Source: Haloprofundus salilacus (GTDB taxonomy: Archaea > Halobacteriota > Halobacteria > Halobacteriales > Haloferacaceae). From it: a DNA stretch of 64,000 nt. The notes beneath the pieces are model-generated. The model searched no databases, was not told where the DNA came from, and worked only from the letters and a program-made list of their open reading frames with translations. Both the position numbers and the translations under genes were made by a program. Below, one piece after another: positions 58,494 through 64,000 of the stretch (its first letter is position 1; each line of letters starts with the position of its first letter). Where the stretch lies: NCBI RefSeq assembly GCF_020150815.1, contig NZ_CP083723.1:62001-126000 (forward strand). Direction: 5' to 3'.

Positions 58494-61484
58494 TCATTGT
58501 GATGCTAACTGCTGGATGACTTGGGGAGAAAGCGCCCGGTTGAATATACGTACTTCATCGAGATATCCATCGAACCCTCGTTTGCTCTCCTCAGAAAACG
58601 GACTGCCGAACCGAAGCGGACTGCCGAACGCCACCGAGCCACCGCCAACACCGTCCTCTGCCTGCTGCGTTCCGTCAATGAAAATCCGCCTCGTCTGCCC
58701 GTCGTACGTTAGGGCTATGTGTGTCCATTTGTTAATCGGCACACTACCTGCTGGGAAGAATTCATCAGTCACGCCAGGAATACGAAAGGTGATTCGGCCG
58801 TTCTCTTCAAGTGCAATAGGAAGTCCATTCGGCGTTGTGAGAAGCTCTCGGTAATTATTTTCCTGGTTGATATCGAGTTCCGTCGGGTTGACCCAGAAGC
58901 TGAAGGTGAACTGCTGGGGAATGTCCATCTCCACCTCTACGTAGGAGGGCTTTGATGAGTCAAACCGCAACGCACCACCTTTCACGCCGTCGTCACTCCA
59001 CCGAGCACCGACGATGCGTCCCGTCGTCGTACTGACTCGGCTGTACGCAACGTTACCCTCGCCGAGGTCGAACGGAAAGTGGAGAATACCGTCTCTGTCG
59101 TGTCCCATGAGTTCAGCTCCATCTGTCACTGCGTTCGATGGGACTTCGACAGTCCCCTCCGGAAGGCGATACGTTCCTTCGTAGGGCACTGTCGCGCCAT
59201 ACACACCGTACGGGTTGGACTCAACCGTTTTTCGATATGTGAACTCAGTGCCATCGATACGAACGTCAGTCTCGACAGTCACTTTCTCTGTATTCCCTTG
59301 AACCCCGACGAGTGTTGCTCCGGGGACCAGTGTGAATACCCTGTGTCCGTCTCGAGCATAGACGGCTCTGTAATGGCTCAGGGCTTCAGTGGCGTCGGTC
59401 TCGCTTCCGAAGTGAGTATACAGTCGCGCCTGCAGTGATTTAGACGATGATTCCGTTTCGGTCAGGACGACGAAGCCTACTCTGTCACGTAGCTTTTCGT
59501 ACGACTCTACTGGTTTGCTTGAAAGTTGGAAATTTCGGTAGTTTCGCTGTGCAAATCCATACGACTCCGACTCCCCGTTCACCAGATAATTATAGGCCCG
59601 GTTCCAGCTCCACTCGCTAAACACGTAATTCTGGGGATACTCCCAACCCTGCTCCTCAGAGTACTCACGCATCCACATCGCCGTCTCATACACTCCATCA
59701 GGAACCAACAACTGTCCAGTCTTCACTGGAATTTGGACGAAACTGAAGCTCCCGGCGAACAGCCCCAGTCCCATCAGTGACATCGCCTCGCGCCGCTCCG
59801 GGCGCTCCAGCCCGATTGCCTCGTTCACTGGCTCACGAGCACGCCGCCCCGACTCCGACTCAGCGAACGGCTTCGGCATTCGAACCGCGTCGATCTTCGC
59901 CGCGAGGTGGACGAAGCCCAACCCCGCAAAAATCGCGACGAACACCGACAGCTCACCGGCGAATCGCAGTTGTATCAGCGACAGCGCCAGGAAGTACCAC
60001 GCGTATGTCGCCATCGCGAGCCACGCCGGTTCGTACTCCCGAGCCGCCCGCAGCACTGCCCACCCGGCGTATGGCAGTCCCAGGAGAACCAGAAGGCCGA
60101 ACGAAAGCAACGGGCCGACAAGCGACCCCTGGTCGGCGCTAACGAGCGACTGCGTCTCGACGATACCCTCCGTCTCGAGGAGGAACTGAATCCCGCTCTG
60201 GAGTTCGGTCCCCAACTGCGGGACGACGAACGGCAATACGCCGAAGACGACGACGCCCGCGACGACTTCGCCGCCCGCAAGCGCTCGAACCGACCACCCT
60301 TGCCGCGACGCCAACTCGGTGACGCCCACCACAGCCGCGGCGCCGACGAACAACCCGGCCGGAGCGAACGCTACCGTCGTTCCATGCCACCCGAGCGCGA
60401 AGTGCGCACCCGCGGTCAGCACAGCGGCGAGCGCAAGCCCGCCGACCACGCCGCCCAGTTCCTGAACCGGCGACCTCCCCACCCGAACGGCCGTGGTTGC
60501 CCAGCCGACAACGACGAGGCCCAGTGGGAGAATCAAAAGCGGTCCGGCCTCCCACGCGAGCGTCTGCCCGGCGACTGCGACGCCGAAGACCGCTGCCCAA
60601 AGTGCAGTGCCCGGGTCGAGACCGAAGCCATCTCTCGAATCACGTGCGCGACTCGTCCGTACGGCGAGCGACACCAGTGCCGCAGCGGTCAGTGCGAGCC
60701 AGAAGTAGTCGAAGGCGTGGTGGTCGGCGAACCCGAGACTCGTTCGGTAGGCGTGGACGGGGATCAGCGCCAGCGCCAGCACCGTTGCGAGTCCGACTCG
60801 CCTATCGTCGGTCAGCCGAAGGGTCGCCAGATACACCAGCGCGCCGGTCAGCACCGCAGCGACGACGGGGTAGAGCGCGAGGACGACGCCCGACGCGCCC
60901 GCGTCGCCGCCGAGTAGCTCCGTCCAGAACCACAACGTCACGACTAGGAGAGGTTCGCCTGCTGTAACGCGGTGCGGCAGCGACGCCAGCGCGCCGAAGT
61001 CGAAGGGGCCGCTCGTCTCCGCGGCCACCGTCTCGACGATGTACCGGTAGAAGTACGGGTCGTTTGCCGAGAGGACGATAGTGCCCTCGCGGAACACCGC
61101 CGAAATCGAGATGAGTCGGACGAGCGCGAGAAAGACGAGTGCCCCGACAAGTGCGAGCGCCGCGGTTCGATCGATATTCGGAGTCGATAGCGAAGGCATC
61201 GTCAGCGACGACGCTGTCCCTGATTCCGTTATCGACTCGGACGTTGTCGTCTCTTCGCCGTCGAGCGCCGCCCGCACCGCCGCGGGATCGCTGACGCGGT
61301 AACCCTCATTTTGCTTCTCGACGATATCCGCAGCCACGATCTCGCCGAACAGTCCCGAGTCGACGTCCACGTCGTCGAAGGTCCACGTGCCGTTCTCGTC
61401 GGCGGCGAGGATGGAGCGAAGCGCCGACTCGGCGTTTGGACGCTCCGCGAGGAGGGTGGCCGTTGCCTCGCGCGTCTCTGTCAT
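58494..61484 (-). CDS. STT3/AglB-like protein with C-terminal LamG domain
   Basis: 996 residues. Residues about 1-80 are an extra cytoplasmic domain (WTFDDVDVDSGLFGEIVAAD). About a dozen helices follow. The STT3 acidic motifs NDPYFYRYIVE and SLGFADHHAFDYFW are present. In the extracellular domain the place of WWDYG reads FSEWSWNRAYNY, so the sequon-binding motif is absent. The last 155 residues form a LamG/concanavalin-like domain (ALRFDSSKPSYVEVEMDIPQ, FSFWVNPTELD, WTHIALTYDGQTRRIFIDGT, FDGYLDEVRIFNRALSPQVI). Ordinary haloarchaeal AglB has neither extra domain. It may glycosylate a different acceptor, transfer to lipid or polysaccharide, or be non-catalytic. Confidence 0.8.
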   Translation of the reverse strand: MTETREATATLLAERPNAESALRSILAADENGTWTFDDVDVDSGLFGEIVAADIVEKQNEGYRVSDPAAVRAALDGEETTTSESITESGTASSLTMPSLSTPNIDRTAALALVGALVFLALVRLISISAVFREGTIVLSANDPYFYRYIVETVAAETSGPFDFGALASLPHRVTAGEPLLVVTLWFWTELLGGDAGASGVVLALYPVVAAVLTGALVYLATLRLTDDRRVGLATVLALALIPVHAYRTSLGFADHHAFDYFWLALTAAALVSLAVRTSRARDSRDGFGLDPGTALWAAVFGVAVAGQTLAWEAGPLLILPLGLVVVGWATTAVRVGRSPVQELGGVVGGLALAAVLTAGAHFALGWHGTTVAFAPAGLFVGAAAVVGVTELASRQGWSVRALAGGEVVAGVVVFGVLPFVVPQLGTELQSGIQFLLETEGIVETQSLVSADQGSLVGPLLSFGLLVLLGLPYAGWAVLRAAREYEPAWLAMATYAWYFLALSLIQLRFAGELSVFVAIFAGLGFVHLAAKIDAVRMPKPFAESESGRRAREPVNEAIGLERPERREAMSLMGLGLFAGSFSFVQIPVKTGQLLVPDGVYETAMWMREYSEEQGWEYPQNYVFSEWSWNRAYNYLVNGESESYGFAQRNYRNFQLSSKPVESYEKLRDRVGFVVLTETESSSKSLQARLYTHFGSETDATEALSHYRAVYARDGHRVFTLVPGATLVGVQGNTEKVTVETDVRIDGTEFTYRKTVESNPYGVYGATVPYEGTYRLPEGTVEVPSNAVTDGAELMGHDRDGILHFPFDLGEGNVAYSRVSTTTGRIVGARWSDDGVKGGALRFDSSKPSYVEVEMDIPQQFTFSFWVNPTELDINQENNYRELLTTPNGLPIALEENGRITFRIPGVTDEFFPAGSVPINKWTHIALTYDGQTRRIFIDGTQQAEDGVGGGSVAFGSPLRFGSPFSEESKRGFDGYLDEVRIFNRALSPQVIQQLASQ

Positions 61485-61548
61485 TGCTGGCTACACTGCG
61501 AAAGAAGGGTTAAAATCCTCCGAAGAGCGGCGAGTATCCATTTCCGAG

Positions 61549-62150
61549 CTACGCCATCTCGACGACTTCGTCCTGCAACCGGCGTTCGGCCTCGTCCCTA
61601 TCCTCGGGGTAACCGACGTCAATGCGCCAGCCGTCGAGGCGAATCGCGTCGATGGTGCGCCCGCTCTGTAGCAGGAGATTGATGGCGTCGGTTATCTCGT
61701 ACTCGCCGCGGTCCGACGGCTGGACGAGGTGGCACGCGTGGAAGATCGCCGGCGAGAACGTGTAGAAGCCGGTCATCACGAGATTCGTCGGCGGTTCGTC
61801 GGGCTTCTCGATGACCTCGATTATTTCGCTATACTTGTTCGTGTTACAGACGCCGTAGCGACCCGCCTCTTCCTCGGGTACCTCCTCAACCAGGAACGCG
61901 GCGTCGGCGCGCTCCTCGCGCTGTCGGCGGAGCACGTCGCTGAGATTCGCCTCGAAGACGTTGTCGCCGAGCATCAACACGAAATCGTCGTCGATGTACT
62001 CTTCTACGGTCAACAGCGCGTGCGCCAGCCCCTTCTGCTCGCGCTGGTGTGCGTAGTAATGGGGACGCCCTGCACCTCGTCGCCGTAGTAGCTCATGACC
62101 TTCTCCTTCTTGTAGCCGACCACGACAATTATCTCAACCGCGCAGAACTC
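61549..62150 (-). pseudogene. AglF-like glucose-1-phosphate nucleotidyltransferase, truncated and frameshifted
   Basis: From 62013 downward the frame LTVEEYIDDDFVLMLGDNVF continues through YGVCNTNKYSEIIEVIEKPD and WRIDVGYPEDRDEAERR to the stop at 61549. From about 62130 another frame reads EIIVVVGYKKEKVMSYYGDE. The two join if one base is restored near 62064 (ITxYAHQREQKGLAHAL would be rebuilt). The N-terminal 50-60 residues with the GxGTRLRP nucleotide-binding loop are missing. The intact enzyme would make a UDP- or dTDP-sugar for the glycan. This copy is dead. Confidence 0.75.
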
Positions 62151-62302
62151 CGGAGGCAGTTTAGATACCCCGTCTCCGTTCGGTGGTTGACTCACCACAA
62201 ACCGGTCCTCGAAAGTCAGGGTCACGCGTTATGCTCTGAGAATGCGTAATCTACTTGATTCGAACGCGGTACGCACGTACCACTCCCGAGTCGGTGGAAG
62301 CG

Positions 62303-62908
62303 ATGGTCACATACGAGACGGAAGAAGTCGGACAGTACGAGAAGACGACATCGATGGACGGTCGATTCTGGCAGCTCAGCGCGCTCGCTGCGATTCTCGG
62401 CGGAGTGCTCGTCGCGGGGGTCGGCCTCGCGCTGTTCACCGTGTTGAACGAGGCGGAGTTCGTCTACGCCGATCCACTCGGCGCTATCGGGTTCCTGCTG
62501 ATTATGGCCGGACTTCCGGCGTTCTACCTGCGCGAACGCGACTGGTTCGGGAGAGTTGCGCAACTGACCTTCGCGATGATCACGCTCGGAACCGTCGTGA
62601 CCGCGGTCGCGTTGCCGGTAGCCATCTACGGTCCAGGCATCGCCTTCCTCGGGTTTGTCTTGGGATTCTTCGTTACGGTCGTCGGCGCCTTCGGGTTCGG
62701 CGTCGCGAGGCTCCGTGCCGACGTCCAGCCGCGACTCGAAAGCTGGCTCTTCGTCGCCGCGTTGCCGGTCGGGCTCCCGCTCGCGTACGGCTTCACGACG
62801 TACGTGATGGGAGAGGGGGCCGACCCGTGGGCGGGACCGATGGTGTTCTTCGGACTCGCGTGGGTCGTCTTCGGCCAGCGACTGGAACGAACTCGCGGCG
62901 CTCGATGA
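62303..62908 (+). CDS. Hypothetical membrane protein (201 aa)
   Basis: ATG at 62303. Six hydrophobic segments (WQLSALAAILGGVLVAGVGL through AGPMVFFGLAWVVFGQRL), no catalytic motif. A charged N-terminus (TYETEEVGQYEKTTSMDG) precedes the first helix. Its last 30 bases overlap the remnant of a UDP-glucose dehydrogenase gene in another frame, so it may itself be a newcomer at this place. No family name is certain. Confidence 0.65.
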   Translation: MVTYETEEVGQYEKTTSMDGRFWQLSALAAILGGVLVAGVGLALFTVLNEAEFVYADPLGAIGFLLIMAGLPAFYLRERDWFGRVAQLTFAMITLGTVVTAVALPVAIYGPGIAFLGFVLGFFVTVVGAFGFGVARLRADVQPRLESWLFVAALPVGLPLAYGFTTYVMGEGADPWAGPMVFFGLAWVVFGQRLERTRGAR

Positions 62909-63002
62909 GGCATTCGACGCGATGCGCTCGCCGATCGTCGTCGACGGCCGCCGAATCATCACACGCCACGACGGCATCGACTACGAAGAGATGACGCGGT
63001 AA
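62880..63002 (+). pseudogene. C-terminal remnant of a UDP-glucose 6-dehydrogenase (AglM-like)
   Basis: The frame reads DWNELAALDEAFDAMRSPIV, VDGRRIITRHDGIDYEEMTR and TAA. The motif AMxxPxVVDGRR is the end of UDP-sugar dehydrogenases, which make glucuronic acid for haloarchaeal N-glycans. The remaining gene is missing and the fragment overlaps the membrane-protein gene. Like the aglF-like relic, it shows loss of nucleotide-sugar genes from this locus. Confidence 0.55.
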
Positions 63003-63171
63003 ACTCGATCCCCTGAACCCCTGTCAGAACCGCTGACGACGCCGACCGGCGTATGGTCGAATTCGGAGACGTACGTAATTCGTCTACCGCCGAATCATCG
63101 GTGACGAACGCTGTCCTTTCGAGACTCGCGGAATCACCGCTCCCAGTCGATCAAAGCAGTACCCAAACAGA

Positions 63172-63179
63172 TATTTATG
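63172..63179 (+). promoter_or_regulatory. TATA box of the zinc-module gene
   Basis: TATTTATG, centred about 27 bases before the ATG at 63203, as for a leaderless haloarchaeal transcript. Confidence 0.5.
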
Positions 63180-63202
63180 GTTGATTGAAAATTCAAACCA
63201 AC

Positions 63203-64000
63203 ATGGATATCGACGAACTGCTCGAAGGATACACCGGGCGGACGCGAGCGGAACTCACTGCCCACCTCGACCGGCCGGAGGATATGGTCAACCTGCTGGC
63301 GGACATGGAGGGCGACGCCCTCCCCGAGGACTTCTTTACCGAAGTGACGAACGTCCGCCTCCACTCGGACACGGTGCTGCTCTCGATGGTCGACCGCCGA
63401 CTGAAGCATCTCCAGTACTCCGAGGAGGTCGAACAGTCGGACGGGGCGTTCGTCCAGATGGAGTTCACCGAACGCCCGGACGGCCACCCTGGGACGTTCG
63501 AACATCGCGAGTTCAAAACGCCGACGGAACACTCCTTCGGCACCTGCACGGCCTGCGAGGGGTCGCCCGTCAGCGACTGTTCGAGCTGCGACGCGACGGG
63601 CGATTCGGAGTGCGAGCGATGCGACGATGGGGCGGTGCCCTGTGGTCCTTGCGAGGGGACAGGCACGCTCACATGTCCGGTTTGCAAGGGCGACGTGACC
63701 CTCGAATGTGAGACGTGCGATGGGGAGGGACATCTCTCTCGGTCCGTCCCCTGTTCGTCGTGTGACTCCTCTGGGTCGGTCACGAGCCGCGAAACCTGCA
63801 CGAACTGTCAAGGCAGTGGAAGTCTGACCGATGCCGACGGGGAGTCAGCTCGCTGTCCCAACTGCCGGGGCCGCAGCACCGTTTCGGTCACGCGGGCGTG
63901 CACCTCCTGCAACGGCGCCGGCCAGCAGACGATTCAGAGCGCGTGCCCTGACTGTTCGATGGGGCGCGTCGACTGCGAGAAGTGCGACGACGGCGAGGTT
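63203..64000 (+). CDS. Protein with many CxxC zinc modules (DnaJ-type), partial
   Basis: The gene runs past the window end; 266 codons are visible. Residues 1-110 form a helical and strand-containing N-terminal region (MDIDELLEGYTGRTRAELTA). From about 118 there are at least thirteen CxxC pairs, many in the CxxCxGxG spacing of DnaJ cysteine-rich domains (CGPCEGTGTL, CETCDGEGHL, CTNCQGSGSL, CTSCNGAGQQ). No J domain is present in the visible part, so it is not DnaJ itself. It may be a zinc-dependent chaperone-like or scaffold protein. Function unknown. Confidence 0.75.
   Translation, partial: MDIDELLEGYTGRTRAELTAHLDRPEDMVNLLADMEGDALPEDFFTEVTNVRLHSDTVLLSMVDRRLKHLQYSEEVEQSDGAFVQMEFTERPDGHPGTFEHREFKTPTEHSFGTCTACEGSPVSDCSSCDATGDSECERCDDGAVPCGPCEGTGTLTCPVCKGDVTLECETCDGEGHLSRSVPCSSCDSSGSVTSRETCTNCQGSGSLTDADGESARCPNCRGRSTVSVTRACTSCNGAGQQTIQSACPDCSMGRVDCEKCDDGEV

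Noticed and set aside
59907-60917. A 336-codon plus-strand frame within the STT3-like gene
   Set aside because: Arg- and Gln-rich antisense translation with no domain; the minus strand carries clear STT3 motifs.

Overview
The window is haloarchaeal (class Halobacteria). The proteins are acidic and rich in Asp and Glu, and many belong to haloarchaeal families (HalOD1 output domain, DUF7344-like and DUF7342-like HTH proteins, FilR1-type regulators). Promoters are archaeal TATA boxes about 25 bases from the start codon, and the replication and envelope genes (Orc1/Cdc6, STT3/AglB, Tat lipoproteins) are archaeal. The genus cannot be fixed from the sequence. No tRNA, rRNA or CRISPR array was seen.

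Region 1 (about 1-30342) is an array of short, mostly unrelated genes separated by 25 copies (plus fragments) of an 80-90 bp imperfect-palindrome repeat, all in the same orientation. Most intervals hold one or two genes with their own promoters on either strand: small membrane proteins, Tat lipoproteins, methyltransferases, zinc ribbons, HTH regulators, DUF1428, DUF2269 and DUF4177 proteins, RidA, and a CNNM/CBS transporter. The layout recalls a chromosomal integron cassette array, but no integrase is present and the repeat is not a recognisable attC. One repeat is split in two by a 3.7 kb histidine-kinase/response-regulator block. A TnpB element truncates a PQQ-propeller gene. One long repeat-free interval (17101-22900) holds a minus-strand defence/conflict block: two paralogous immunity-like genes, each preceded within 3-4 bases by a homologous toxin C-terminal remnant, plus a PadR regulator and a TumE-like/HTH pair. 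A candidate structured RNA lies at 2228-2325.

Region 2 (about 30416-48681) looks like an integrated conjugative or plasmid-type element. It has a giant VirD4/TraG-like ATPase, an iteron-bearing origin candidate beside an Orc1/Cdc6 gene that has lost its Walker A end, secreted lipoproteins, FilR1-like regulators, a flavin monooxygenase-like enzyme, and a tightly packed VirB-like operon (small double-TM protein, surface protein, lipoprotein, VirB6-like protein, VirB3/PrgI-like protein, VirB4 ATPase) ending in a primase-like gene.

Region 3 (about 48846-63002) is a surface-glycan locus: a priming sugar-phosphate transferase, four glycosyltransferases, an O-antigen ligase/polymerase-like protein, a flippase, and an STT3/AglB-like protein with a C-terminal LamG domain and no WWDYG motif. 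It is partly decayed, with a glycosyltransferase pseudogene, a truncated and frameshifted aglF-like gene and the tail of a UDP-glucose dehydrogenase gene. The window ends inside a gene for a protein with many CxxC zinc modules.
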